From positions 9,699-73,698 of the forward strand of contig JBPCMU010000064.1 in NCBI GenBank assembly GCA_051001975.1: a DNA stretch of 64,000 nucleotides. Reading direction: 5' to 3'. Made by a program: the position numbers and the translations under genes. Below are positions 10,625 to 18,215 of this stretch, in pieces. Numbering within the stretch: the stretch's first letter is position 1; every line of letters starts with the position of its first letter. The notes beneath the pieces are model-generated. The model worked only from the letters and a program-made list of their open reading frames with translations, searched no databases and had not been told where the DNA came from. The DNA comes from DATAEG01 sp051001975. GTDB lineage: Bacteria > Actinomycetota > Actinomycetes > Mycobacteriales > Jatrophihabitantaceae.

Positions 10625-10652
10625 GCGACGCTTGCGGTGCGAAGGAGAGGCA

Positions 10653-11321
10653 ATGAGTGAGACCGACGTGGTGTTAGCGGCCACCGTCGAGCCGACCGAA
10701 GGCCCGGCCGTCGAGGGTGACCTCGATGCTGACCTGGGCGGCCCGGCCGAGCTCGAGCTGAACGGCGCAGACGAGCTGCGTGGCGCACTGGAAGCGGTGC
10801 TGTTCGTCTGCGACAGCCCGATCCCGGCCGCATCCCTGGCCGCCGCTCTGCAGCAGCCACAGGCCGCCGTGCAGGCTGCCCTGCAGGCTCTCGGCGAGGA
10901 ATTGCAGCGCCGTGGCGCCGGCGTGGAACTGCGCCAGGTGGCCGGCGGCTACCGGCTCTACACCCGGGATGCCTATGCTCCGGCCGTCGAGCAATTCCTC
11001 CGCGACGGGCAGCGCACCCGGCTGACCCAGGCAGCGCTGGAGACCCTTGCAGTGATCGCCTACCGCCAGCCGGTCACCCGCGGCCGGGTGTCGGCCATCC
11101 GCGGCGTCAACGTCGATGGGGTGGCCCGCACTTTGCTCTCCCGGGGCCTGATCGCCGAAGTGGGCAGCGACCCGGAGACCGGTGGTGGTCTGTACGCGAC
11201 CACCGACCTGTTCCTGGAGAAGCTCGGCCTGTCCGGGCTGGACGAGCTGCCTTCGCTGGCGCCTCTGCTGCCTGACGTCGGCGACCTCGACGAGTTCGAC
11301 GGGTTCTCCGGTGAGAACTGA
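10653..11321 (+). CDS. scpB: Segregation and condensation protein B
   Basis: 222 residues from ATG 10653 with GGAGAGG just upstream (10644-10650); an in-frame TTG at 10632 has no such site. It has the two winged-helix domains of ScpB: ELRGALEAVLFVCDSPIP opens the first, and LTQAALETLAVIAYRQPVTRG the second, which is the best-conserved part of the family. The N-terminal 45 residues are acidic and low complexity. It binds ScpA as a dimer within the SMC complex. The stop codon lies 11 bases inside the next gene, so translation of rluB is probably coupled. Confidence 0.95.
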   Translation: MSETDVVLAATVEPTEGPAVEGDLDADLGGPAELELNGADELRGALEAVLFVCDSPIPAASLAAALQQPQAAVQAALQALGEELQRRGAGVELRQVAGGYRLYTRDAYAPAVEQFLRDGQRTRLTQAALETLAVIAYRQPVTRGRVSAIRGVNVDGVARTLLSRGLIAEVGSDPETGGGLYATTDLFLEKLGLSGLDELPSLAPLLPDVGDLDEFDGFSGEN

Positions 11322-12051
11322 CGACCCGGCCGCGATCCGGCTGCAGAAGGTGCTCGCCGCGGCGGGCGTCGGCTCCCGGCGCGCCTGCGAGGTATTGATC
11401 AGCGAGGGCCGAGTGACCGTCGACGGCAAGCGCGTCACCGAACTCGGTACCCGGGTCGACCCGGACAAGGCGATCGTCACCGTCGACGGCGAGCGGCTCA
11501 ACCTGCGCGAGGATCAGATCTATCTCGTGCTGAACAAGCCCCGCGGCGTGTTCAGCACGATGTCCGACGAGGAGAACCGGCCGTGCGTCGGTGACTACGT
11601 CAAGGAATTCACCGAGCGGCTGTTCCACGTCGGCCGGCTGGACGCCGACACCGAGGGCCTGCTGCTGCTCACCAACGACGGTGAACTCAGCCATCGGCTG
11701 ATGCACCCCAGCTACGGCGTCACCAAGACCTACCTCGCCGACGTGCCTGCACCGATCCCGCGCAACCTGGGCAGCGTGCTGCGCAAGGGCATCCAGCTCG
11801 AGGACGGCATCGCGAAGGCCGATGACTTCCGCGTCTACAGCTCAGCCGGTGGCCGAGCGATGGTGGAGATCGTGTTGCACGAGGGGCGCAAGCACATCGT
11901 CCGGCGGATGCTCGAGGAGGTCGGCCACCCGGTCCGGCAGTTGGCTCGGACCGCACTCGGCCCCGTCCAGCTGGGTAATCTGCGCCCCGGGTCGGTACGT
12001 CATCTGAGCCGCGGCGAGCTCGCCGCGCTCTACAAAGCCGTCGACCTGTGA
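11311..12051 (+). CDS. rluB: 23S rRNA pseudouridine synthase, RluB family
   Basis: 246 residues from GTG 11311, which overlaps scpB by 11 bases. The N-terminal S4 RNA-binding domain (IRLQKVLAAAGVGSRRACE) is followed by the RsuA/RluB/RluE/RluF catalytic domain with GRLDADTEGLLLLTNDGE, where Asp111 is the nucleophile, and ends with the LHEGRKHIVRRM and RTALGPV motifs. The family isomerises a uridine in the peptidyl-transferase region of 23S rRNA. Synteny with scpA-scpB supports the RluB assignment over RsuA. In related genomes cmk or aromatic-acid genes follow; here about 2.6 kb of accessory DNA follows. Confidence 0.94.
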   Translation: MRTDDPAAIRLQKVLAAAGVGSRRACEVLISEGRVTVDGKRVTELGTRVDPDKAIVTVDGERLNLREDQIYLVLNKPRGVFSTMSDEENRPCVGDYVKEFTERLFHVGRLDADTEGLLLLTNDGELSHRLMHPSYGVTKTYLADVPAPIPRNLGSVLRKGIQLEDGIAKADDFRVYSSAGGRAMVEIVLHEGRKHIVRRMLEEVGHPVRQLARTALGPVQLGNLRPGSVRHLSRGELAALYKAVDL

Positions 12052-12261
12052 AGTCTCATGTCGCTCTTGCCGACAGCGACGGTGACCGGCTTGGCTCCGC
12101 AATCACGGCGACGGCGTCCTCGGCGCGCGGCGCAACTGCGATCACCGAAACCCATAGCAACCGCAACTATCGGCAGACGAACGGTTACGACCGAACGGTG
12201 CATTTGGTCGATCGTTTGGAGTGGCGCAACGCCTCTGATGAGATGATTTGAGGCGATGGCT

Positions 12262-12289
12262 TTGTTCGAGACTTCGCGTATGCTATGGT
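12262..12289 (+). promoter_or_regulatory. Candidate promoter of the secreted protease gene
   Basis: TTGTTC at 12262-12267 and TATGGT at 12284-12289 are separated by 16 bases; transcription would start near 12296, just before the GGGAGG ribosome binding site at 12299-12304. TATGCT at 12279-12284 is an overlapping alternative -10. The rest of the 260-base gap 12052-12311 holds only an unconvincing 67-codon reading frame that starts in the rluB stop and has no family resemblance. Confidence 0.4.
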
Positions 12290-12311
12290 CCGCTGCACCG
12301 GGAGGTGCTAA

Positions 12312-13547
12312 ATGCGCAAGCACAGGCTCGTTGGAGCGGCGTTGACCGTTTCATGCCTGTTTGTCGCGCTCTTTGTTGCGGCGGATCAAGGTGCGGGAGC
12401 AAGCCCCAGCAGTGACCTGGCGCGTATACCGGTGTCCAGAGCTGACCTGACGTCTCTCGCCACGTACGCGGCTGAGAACCCGACTCGGTTCGTAGGTTCT
12501 TGGCAGTCAGCGACCGGCAGAGTTCTGTACGTTGCTGCGACCCAGTTCACCAGCGGCGATCGGCGGGCATTTGCCGAGCGCAGAAGCACCGTCGCGCGGC
12601 TCGACTGGACTGTCGTAGTCCGACAGGTCCACCACCCACTCTCCGAGCTGAAGGCGACGCAGCGAGCAATAACGCAGAGGTTTGCTGGTGCCCCGGGAGT
12701 CGTCGAATGGGGACCCGATCCAATCACCGATAGCGTTCTGGTCGGGCTAACCTCTCTTGATGTACCCGCTCATATCGCGATCGCTGCTGCGTTTGGCGAT
12801 AAGGTTGCGTTTCGCCAGGCGGCGGTACCGCACGTCATGACAGGTAAGGGTACGGCGACGTCGGGAAGTAGCCGTTCTGTCGACGGTTTCCCTCAGGCCG
12901 GAGGATCATTTATCCACAATGCGAGTGGAATCTGCACCGCCGGCATTCCCTTTGACACCCCTAGCTCCCAACGCGAAAATATGTTGACAGCGGGGCACTG
13001 TTTCGCCACCAATGCGGTCGTTTTCGTAGGAGAGACGAGCAGCATATTCTTCGGCGAGGTGACTGTAAGGCAATGGGGCAACAACCGCATCGACGCAGAG
13101 CTTCTTTACAATACTGAGGTTGGCTACTTTTCACACAAGATATATAATGGCGATGCGGCTCATCCAACGCAGCAGGCCGTACTGTCTGGGGGCGTGGTTC
13201 TCACCACTCTGGGTGCCACAGTATGCAATGACGGCGCCGTGTCCGGCGCGACCTGCGGTCTAAATTTGCAGTCACTCCACCTGTGCGTTAACGAGTTCTA
13301 CGCCCCGAATAAGTCCTACACTGTCTGCGGTTTGGACTCAGCCTCAAAGTACGGCACAACAATCGTCCGGACTGGTGACTCCGGTGGCCCCGTAATTGTC
13401 AACACCGGCTCGGCCAAGGTTGGCGCAGTGGGTACCGTCTCCGCTGGCGCAGCAACGCATGGCGAAGGCACACCCGTCGACAATTTATACTTCGCGGACT
13501 ATGGTGACCTCGAGAAAGAGTTTCATGGATCAGCGCCAGTAGGGTAA
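12312..13547 (+). CDS. Secreted trypsin/chymotrypsin-fold serine protease (S1)
   Basis: 411 residues, ATG preceded by GGGAGG. A signal peptide is evident (basic MRKHR, hydrophobic residues 7-24, likely cleavage near AGASP about residue 30). Residues 35-185 look like a prodomain, followed by the protease domain with the full triad: His229 in LTAGHC, Asp261 in NNRIDAEL and Ser357 in GDSGGPV. Cysteines at 208 and 230 bracket the His loop as in streptogrisin-like enzymes, and others at 305-339 could form further disulfides. Codons such as AAT, ATA and TAT are far more common than in neighbours, suggesting recent acquisition. The next gene starts one base after its stop region. Target unknown. Confidence 0.85.
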   Translation: MRKHRLVGAALTVSCLFVALFVAADQGAGASPSSDLARIPVSRADLTSLATYAAENPTRFVGSWQSATGRVLYVAATQFTSGDRRAFAERRSTVARLDWTVVVRQVHHPLSELKATQRAITQRFAGAPGVVEWGPDPITDSVLVGLTSLDVPAHIAIAAAFGDKVAFRQAAVPHVMTGKGTATSGSSRSVDGFPQAGGSFIHNASGICTAGIPFDTPSSQRENMLTAGHCFATNAVVFVGETSSIFFGEVTVRQWGNNRIDAELLYNTEVGYFSHKIYNGDAAHPTQQAVLSGGVVLTTLGATVCNDGAVSGATCGLNLQSLHLCVNEFYAPNKSYTVCGLDSASKYGTTIVRTGDSGGPVIVNTGSAKVGAVGTVSAGAATHGEGTPVDNLYFADYGDLEKEFHGSAPVG

Positions 13548-13548
13548 A

Positions 13549-13869
13549 ATGAGCGAAACTGATGACCCTGGGCTTGACCCTGAACGCCTCCGGGAACTGG
13601 AATCAACATCCGGATACATCCGCACTCGCGGCTATGTCGAGAGAGCGTCAAGCGACTCAACTCGGGTAATCATCGCGGCATACACAGGCGTTGCGGAATC
13701 GTTGGCAGGCTACCGCAGTCGAGAGTCGACCAGCGTCGTACAGATCGAGCTCTACTCTCGGTCCGATCGTCAGGCTGGCCGAGCCTATGTTCTTGTCGCG
13801 ATACCGATCCGTTGCGCCATTGAACTCAAAGCTCCGGTAGGTATTCGCGAGATTAAGATATTGGCGTGA
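13549..13869 (+). CDS. Unknown small protein translationally coupled to the protease
   Basis: 106 residues, beginning one base after the protease stop, so expression is very likely coupled. No signal peptide or membrane helix is visible; composition is polar at the start (MSETDDPGLDPE) and beta-strand-like in the middle (VVQIELYSRS, AYVLVAIPI, CAIELKAPV). I do not recognise a family. Codon use resembles the protease rather than the core genes, so the two probably arrived together. A cytoplasmic partner or protective protein for the protease is conceivable, but a cytosolic location does not fit inhibition of a secreted enzyme well; function is unknown. Confidence 0.6.
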   Translation: MSETDDPGLDPERLRELESTSGYIRTRGYVERASSDSTRVIIAAYTGVAESLAGYRSRESTSVVQIELYSRSDRQAGRAYVLVAIPIRCAIELKAPVGIREIKILA

Positions 13870-13945
13870 ACGAATGAGCCCCGTCCGTCCTGCCTACGTC
13901 CGGTGGCGTGGGGCGACACCGGTCGGGCAAGCCGCCGATTTTCCG

Positions 13946-13979
13946 TCGACACCGATCGTGTCTGATGCGATAGCATCAG
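13946..13979 (+). promoter_or_regulatory. Promoter and palindromic operator of the vapBC operon
   Basis: CTGATGC-GATA-GCATCAG (13962-13979) is a perfect 7-bp inverted repeat ending four bases before the vapB ATG. A -10 hexamer TAGCAT (13971-13976) lies inside it and TCGACA (13946-13951) is a possible -35 with a 19-base spacer. Transcription would start at or next to the ATG, giving a leaderless message. Such overlap of operator and -10 is the usual layout for toxin-antitoxin autoregulation. Confidence 0.6.
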
Positions 13980-13983
13980 GTGC

Positions 13984-14223
13984 ATGCGCACCACCCTAAG
14001 CATCGACGAGGACGTGCTGCTGGCTGTGCAGGAACGTGCCCGACGCGAGAAGCGCACTGCTGGGCAGGTCCTGTCGGAATTGGCTCGGCAAGCACTGACC
14101 GGCCAGACCCGTCAGCGCACGAGCGCAGGGCGTAACCGGCACGGCTTCCAGCCGCTTCCGCATCGCGGCGCGGCGGTGTCCAATGCACTGGTCGACCGAC
14201 TCCGCGAGGACGAGCCTGAGTGA
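13984..14223 (+). CDS. vapB: Antitoxin, ribbon-helix-helix (VapB/CopG-like)
   Basis: 79 residues. The N terminus MRTTLSIDEDVLLAVQERARREKRTAGQVLSEL fits a ribbon-helix-helix DNA-binding fold: a short strand then two helices. The C-terminal part (QPLPHRGAAVSN and the acidic REDEPE) would bind the toxin. It lies directly after a perfect palindrome, and its stop overlaps the PIN-domain gene start by four bases. Role: neutralises the VapC toxin and, with it, represses the operon. The start is fixed by the palindrome/promoter placement. Confidence 0.85.
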   Translation: MRTTLSIDEDVLLAVQERARREKRTAGQVLSELARQALTGQTRQRTSAGRNRHGFQPLPHRGAAVSNALVDRLREDEPE

Positions 14224-14651
14224 CCCGCGCGCTGTTGGACATCAACGTCCTGCTGGCATTGCTCGACAGCGACCACGTGGACCACGCTCGCGCGCATGAC
14301 TGGCTCGACCGCGAAGTCGACGAAGGATGGGCGTCGTGCCCGCTGACCGAGAACGGTTTTGTACGGGTCGTCAGCCAGCCGCGTTATCCAAGCCCGGTCT
14401 CACCGGCCGAAGCCATCGGGCTTCTAAGTAGTGCGTGCGCGGACCGAACGCATCAGTTCTGGCCATGCGACGTCAGCATGCTCGATGCCGATATCGTGGA
14501 TCGTTCGCGGGTGCACGGCCCGCGGCAGGTGACCGACGCCTACCTGCTCGCACTTGCGGTCAGGCACGGCGGACGCTTCGCAACCTTCGATCGCTCGGTC
14601 CCGGTCACATCGGTGAAGGGTGCGGATGAGGGCCACCTCGCCATCCTCTGA
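14220..14651 (+). CDS. vapC: PIN-domain ribonuclease toxin VapC
   Basis: 143 residues, GTG start inside the vapB stop. It has the PIN-domain acidic constellation: Asp7 in LLDINVLLAL, Glu44 in LTENGFVRV, Asp106 in VTDAYLLALA and Asp124 in ATFDRSV, so the active site appears intact. The TENGFVRV and TDAYLLALA motifs are typical of the VapC subgroup that cleaves tRNA or rRNA in mycobacteria; the actual target is unknown. Only 26 bases separate it from cmk, whose promoter seems to lie in that gap. GC content is like the core genome, unlike the neighbouring protease gene, so the pair may have arrived separately. Confidence 0.88.
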   Translation: MTRALLDINVLLALLDSDHVDHARAHDWLDREVDEGWASCPLTENGFVRVVSQPRYPSPVSPAEAIGLLSSACADRTHQFWPCDVSMLDADIVDRSRVHGPRQVTDAYLLALAVRHGGRFATFDRSVPVTSVKGADEGHLAIL

Positions 14652-14663
14652 GTAAGCGGGCCG

Positions 14664-14669
14664 TATCCT
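14664..14669 (+). promoter_or_regulatory. Candidate -10 box for leaderless cmk transcript
   Basis: TATCCT fits the actinobacterial TANNNT -10 and lies eight bases before the GTG start of cmk at 14678, so a transcript would begin at or within two bases of the start codon. No Shine-Dalgarno sequence precedes the GTG and no convincing -35 is visible. It would free cmk from the upstream vapBC promoter. Confidence 0.4.
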
Positions 14670-14677
14670 CTGCCCTC

Positions 14678-15361
14678 GTGCGCAGCGACAGTGATGGGAC
14701 CGGGTTCAGCGGAGTGGTCGCCCTCGATGGACCGTCGGGCACCGGAAAGTCCAGCGCCGCCAGGCAACTGGCCGAGCGGATCGGTGCGCGTTACCTGGAC
14801 ACCGGCGCCATGTACCGGGCCGCCACCGTGGCCGTCCTGCGCGCCGGCGCATCGCTGAGTGACGCCGGGCAGATCGGCGCGGTCGTCGAGGCCTCCGACC
14901 TGGAGATCTCGACCACGCCGCGGCCTGCCGTCGTCACGCTCGACGGATCGGACGTGACCACCGAGATCCGCTCTGCCGAGGTCACCCAGGCCGTCAGCGC
15001 CGTCTCCGCGGTGCCGGCCGTGCGCACCCGGATGGTCGCCCAGCAACGGGGGCTCATCGGCACCGGGGGGATCATCGTCGAAGGCCGGGACATCGGCAGC
15101 ACGGTGTGGCCGCAGGCCGAGGTGAAGGTGTATCTGACCGCCAGCGAGGCAGCTCGGGCCGGCCGCCGCGCCGCCGAAAACGCCGGGCAGTCCGAGGCGG
15201 ATGTCGCGGCCAGTTTGCGCCGCCGCGACGCGCTGGACAGCGGCCGAGCGGTGAGCCCGCTACGTCGGGCCGATGGTGCACTGGAGCTGGACACCACCGA
15301 CCTCACGTTGGCCGAGGTGGTCGATCAGCTCGCCGGGCTGGTCGCCGCGAGCCGGCGATGA
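14678..15361 (+). CDS. cmk: Cytidylate kinase
   Basis: 227 residues from GTG 14678. It phosphorylates CMP/dCMP to the diphosphates, complementing CTP synthase earlier in the window. The P-loop GPSGTGKSS (about residues 18-26), the YLDTGAMYRA nucleotide-monophosphate-binding motif, the IIVEGRDIGSTVWP segment and the LID RRRDALDSGR are all present. Length is normal. No Shine-Dalgarno is seen, consistent with a leaderless message. Its stop overlaps plsC. In relatives cmk usually follows rluB more closely, so the vapBC and protease genes mark an insertion. Confidence 0.95.
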   Translation: MRSDSDGTGFSGVVALDGPSGTGKSSAARQLAERIGARYLDTGAMYRAATVAVLRAGASLSDAGQIGAVVEASDLEISTTPRPAVVTLDGSDVTTEIRSAEVTQAVSAVSAVPAVRTRMVAQQRGLIGTGGIIVEGRDIGSTVWPQAEVKVYLTASEAARAGRRAAENAGQSEADVAASLRRRDALDSGRAVSPLRRADGALELDTTDLTLAEVVDQLAGLVAASRR

Positions 15362-16011
15362 GGTCGCCGACACTTGCCGAGCGGGTGCATTCTTCACCGG
15401 ACCTGCGCCGCCGTCGTGGACTGGCTCGGCTGATCTGCCTGCTGCTGGCGCGCCTGGAGGTGACCGGGCTCGACCGAATTCCCGCGGACGGGCCGGTGGT
15501 GCTGGCCGGGAACCACCAGTCCCTGCTGGACGGCGTGGTGTTGATGGCCGAGACGTCCCGGCCACTGTCCTGCCTGGTGAAGAGTGAGGCATTCCGTGGC
15601 CCGATCCGCCCGTTGCTGCTCAGCAGCGGGCAGATCCCGGTGGTGCGCCACACCATCAACGCGGCGCCGGTCCGGGTCTGCGTCGAGGTGCTGCGCTACG
15701 GAGGCGTCCTGGGCGTGTTCCCGGAGGGCACTCGCGGCAGCGGAGCCGTGCGCCACGTCAAGCCGGGAGTGGGATATCTCGCGCTGCGGTCCGGCGCCGT
15801 CGTCGTCCCGATCGCCTTTCACGGCACTCCCGCGATGCTGCGCCGCCGGACACTACGTCGCCCGGTGGTGCGAGTGGTGGTCGGTGAGCCGGTGCCGGTG
15901 GCGCGATATCCGGACCGGCAGCCGCTGAACCGCCGTACCGTTGCAGCAACGACAGAATCCATCCGGGTTGCCCTCGCGCAACTCGTCGCAGCGACCGGAG
16001 ACCAGCAATGA
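15358..16011 (+). CDS. 1-acyl-sn-glycerol-3-phosphate acyltransferase (PlsC-like)
   Basis: 217 residues from the ATG at 15358 that overlaps the cmk stop; longer in-frame extensions upstream run through cmk and are rejected. It carries acyltransferase motif I NHQSLLD (Asn52-Asp58, with the catalytic His53 and Asp58) and motif III FPEGTRG (from residue 121), the glycerol-phosphate binding site. A hydrophobic N-terminal patch may attach it to the membrane. It would acylate lysophosphatidate in phospholipid synthesis; exact acceptor is inferred. The cmk-plsC-der order is common in actinobacteria. Confidence 0.9.
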   Translation: MRSPTLAERVHSSPDLRRRRGLARLICLLLARLEVTGLDRIPADGPVVLAGNHQSLLDGVVLMAETSRPLSCLVKSEAFRGPIRPLLLSSGQIPVVRHTINAAPVRVCVEVLRYGGVLGVFPEGTRGSGAVRHVKPGVGYLALRSGAVVVPIAFHGTPAMLRRRTLRRPVVRVVVGEPVPVARYPDRQPLNRRTVAATTESIRVALAQLVAATGDQQ

Positions 16012-17357
16012 CCGAACCAGGCGCCGAGCCGGAAGCAACCATTCCGGTGGTGGCGGTGGTGGGCCGGCCCAAAATGGGCAAGTCGACGCTCGTCAACCGC
16101 ATCCTGGGCCGCAGCGAAGCGGCCGTCCATGACTTCCCTGGCGGGACCCGGGCCCGAATCGCCTACGACGCTTGGTGGAACGGCCGGCCGTTCACGCTGG
16201 TGGACACCGGTGGCTGGGAGCCCGACGCCCGCGGCCTGCAGGCCCGGGTGTCCGAGCAGGCGCAACGCGCGGTGACGACCGCTGACGTGGTGCTGTTCGT
16301 CATCGACGGGCGTACCGGAGCCACCGACACCGACCTGCTGGTGGCCCGGACGCTGCGTAAGGGTTCGGCCCCCGTCGTGCTGGCGGTCACCAAGATCGAC
16401 GACGAGCGCGGCGAGGCCGACGCCGCCGAACTGTGGTCGATGGGCGTCGGTCAGCCTTATCCGGTCAGCGGTCTGCATGGGCGCGGCAGCGGTGACCTGC
16501 TCGACGCGGTCATCGAGGCACTTCCGAAGGACAGCCCCGGCGAGCAGGACGTCGAGGGCGGGCCGCGCCGGGTCGCGTTGATCGGCAAGCCGAACGTCGG
16601 CAAGTCCAGCCTACTCAACCGGCTCACCGGCGAGGAGCGGTCAGTGGTCGACTCGGTCGCCGGTACGACCATCGACCCGGTCGACAGCCTGCTCGAACTC
16701 GACGGCGAGGTGTGGCGGTTCGTCGACACCGCCGGGCTGCGGCGCAAGGTCTCCACGGCCAGCGGGATGGAGTACTACGCCAGCCTGCGCACGTCGGCGG
16801 CGATCGAGTCCGCCGAGGTCGCTGTGGTGCTGCTGGATGCCAGCGAACCGCTCGCCGAGCAGGACCAACGAGTGATCAGCATGGTCATCGACGCCGGCCG
16901 GGCACTCGTCGTCGCGTTCAACAAGTGGGACCTGATCGACGAGGACCGCCGCGATGTCCTCGACCGGGAGATCGACCGCGATCTGGCCCGGGTGGCGTGG
17001 GCACCGCGGATCAACCTTTCGGCGAAGACCGGCCGTTCGGTGAACCGGCTGGCTCCCTTCCTGCGCCAATCGCTGGCGTCGTGGGACCGGCGGGTGCCGA
17101 CCGCGGCCTTGAACAGTTGGCTGGCCGAAGTGGTCGGCAGCACCCCGCCGCCGGGGCGCGGCGGCAAAATCCCTCGTGTGCTCTTCGCCACCCAGGCCTC
17201 GACCCGACCGCCGCGCTTCGTCCTGTTCGCGACTGGATTCCTGGAGGCCGGCTACCGCAGGTTCATCGAGCGGCGGCTGCGCGAGGACTTCGACTTTGCC
17301 GGCAGCCCGATCGAGGTGTCGGTCCGGGTCCGGGAGAAGCGCAAGGCAACCCGGTGA
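16008..17357 (+). CDS. der: Ribosome biogenesis GTPase Der with a divergent first G domain
   Basis: 449 residues, start overlapping plsC. Two tandem GTPase domains and a C-terminal KH-like domain (from about residue 360) give the EngA/Der layout needed for 50S assembly. The second domain is canonical (GKPNVGKSS, DTAGLRRK, NKWD). The first is unusual: the P-loop reads GRPKMGKST instead of GRPNVGKST, the switch I stretch reads PGGTRARIAYD where TRDR is normal, and the base-specificity motif is TKID rather than NKxD. DTGGWE is retained. GTP handling by the first domain may therefore differ. Length and synteny are normal. Confidence 0.95.
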   Translation: MTEPGAEPEATIPVVAVVGRPKMGKSTLVNRILGRSEAAVHDFPGGTRARIAYDAWWNGRPFTLVDTGGWEPDARGLQARVSEQAQRAVTTADVVLFVIDGRTGATDTDLLVARTLRKGSAPVVLAVTKIDDERGEADAAELWSMGVGQPYPVSGLHGRGSGDLLDAVIEALPKDSPGEQDVEGGPRRVALIGKPNVGKSSLLNRLTGEERSVVDSVAGTTIDPVDSLLELDGEVWRFVDTAGLRRKVSTASGMEYYASLRTSAAIESAEVAVVLLDASEPLAEQDQRVISMVIDAGRALVVAFNKWDLIDEDRRDVLDREIDRDLARVAWAPRINLSAKTGRSVNRLAPFLRQSLASWDRRVPTAALNSWLAEVVGSTPPPGRGGKIPRVLFATQASTRPPRFVLFATGFLEAGYRRFIERRLREDFDFAGSPIEVSVRVREKRKATR

Positions 17358-17426
17358 CGGGGCGCAGGCGGAGGAGCGCGCGGAATCGGGGCCGTAGGTG
17401 TTGCGCTACCCTCGTGGCCGCACGCA

Positions 17427-17500
17427 CGGGACGTGGCGCAGCTTGGTAGCGCACCTGACTGGGGGTCAGGGGGTCGCAGGTTCAAATCCTGTCGTCCCGA
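17427..17500 (+). tRNA. tRNA-Pro (anticodon GGG)
   Basis: A full cloverleaf of 74 nt: acceptor stem CGGGACG (17427-17433) pairs with CGTCCCG (17493-17499) with discriminator A at 17500. The D arm is GCGC-AGCTTGGTA-GCGC, and the anticodon stem CCTGA/TCAGG encloses a loop with anticodon GGG at 17461-17463. The T arm contains GGTTCAAATCC. The 3' CCA is not encoded. It joins the cmk-der segment to the pgsA-gcv segment. Confidence 0.97.
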
Positions 17501-17540
17501 CGATGTCTCTCATGACGGAGACGAGTAGGGCGGAGCGGTG

Positions 17541-18215
17541 GTGACCGGCCAGGACGACGCCGAGCGGGTCGCACAGCCCGTCGAGGCGTCCGGTCCGACC
17601 GGCACTCCGGCGATACCTGCAGCCGACGGCGCCGATCGAATCCTGACGATCCCCAACGTCATCAGTGCCGCACGACTGCTCGGTGTGCCCCTCTTCCTGT
17701 GGTTGTTGCTCGGCCCACACGCTGATGTGGCAGCGCTGATCGTGCTGGCCCTGTCCGGTTTCTCGGACTGGGCCGACGGCGTGCTGGCCCGCAGGCTGCA
17801 CCAGTACAGCCGGCTCGGTGAGTTGCTGGACCCAGCCGCGGACCGCCTCTACATCCTCGCCACGCTGGTCGGCTTGGTGCTCCGGCACATCATCCCGTGG
17901 TGGCTGGCGGCAGCGATCGTGGTCCGCGATCTGGCCCTCGCGCCGACCCTGCCGCTGCTGAAACGGCACGGCTACGGCCCGCCGAAGGTGCACTATCTCG
18001 GTAAGGCCGCAACGTTCTGCCTGCTGTACGCCTTCCCGCTGCTGCTGCTCGCAGCGCGCGCTGGCACGGCCGCGGACATCGCCCGGCCGATCGCCTGGGC
18101 CTTCACGATCTGGGGGAGTGCGCTGTATCTGTGGTCCGGCGCGGTCTACCTCTGGCACTGCGTCGGGGTGGTGCGCTCCGATCACCCCGACGCGCTGGCC
18201 GGAGGTCCGATGTGA
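17541..18215 (+). CDS. CDP-alcohol phosphatidyltransferase
   Basis: 224 residues. Two GTG codons are adjacent (17538, 17541); the second lies five bases after GGAG and is preferred. The CDP-alcohol motif DG-x2-AR-x8-G-x3-D-x3-D is complete in DWADGVLARRLHQYSRLGELL and the DPAADR that follows, and several hydrophobic helices surround it. The family condenses CDP-diacylglycerol with an alcohol phosphate at the inner membrane. Position before the DUF881 cluster matches mycobacterial pgsA2 (Rv1822), often called a cardiolipin or PG-phosphate synthase; the alcohol substrate is not decided by the sequence. Confidence 0.9.
   Translation: MTGQDDAERVAQPVEASGPTGTPAIPAADGADRILTIPNVISAARLLGVPLFLWLLLGPHADVAALIVLALSGFSDWADGVLARRLHQYSRLGELLDPAADRLYILATLVGLVLRHIIPWWLAAAIVVRDLALAPTLPLLKRHGYGPPKVHYLGKAATFCLLYAFPLLLLAARAGTAADIARPIAWAFTIWGSALYLWSGAVYLWHCVGVVRSDHPDALAGGPM

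Noticed and set aside
12048..12251. 67-codon frame starting in the rluB stop codon
   Set aside because: No ribosome binding site, no homology features, and overlaps the promoter-proximal region of the protease gene.
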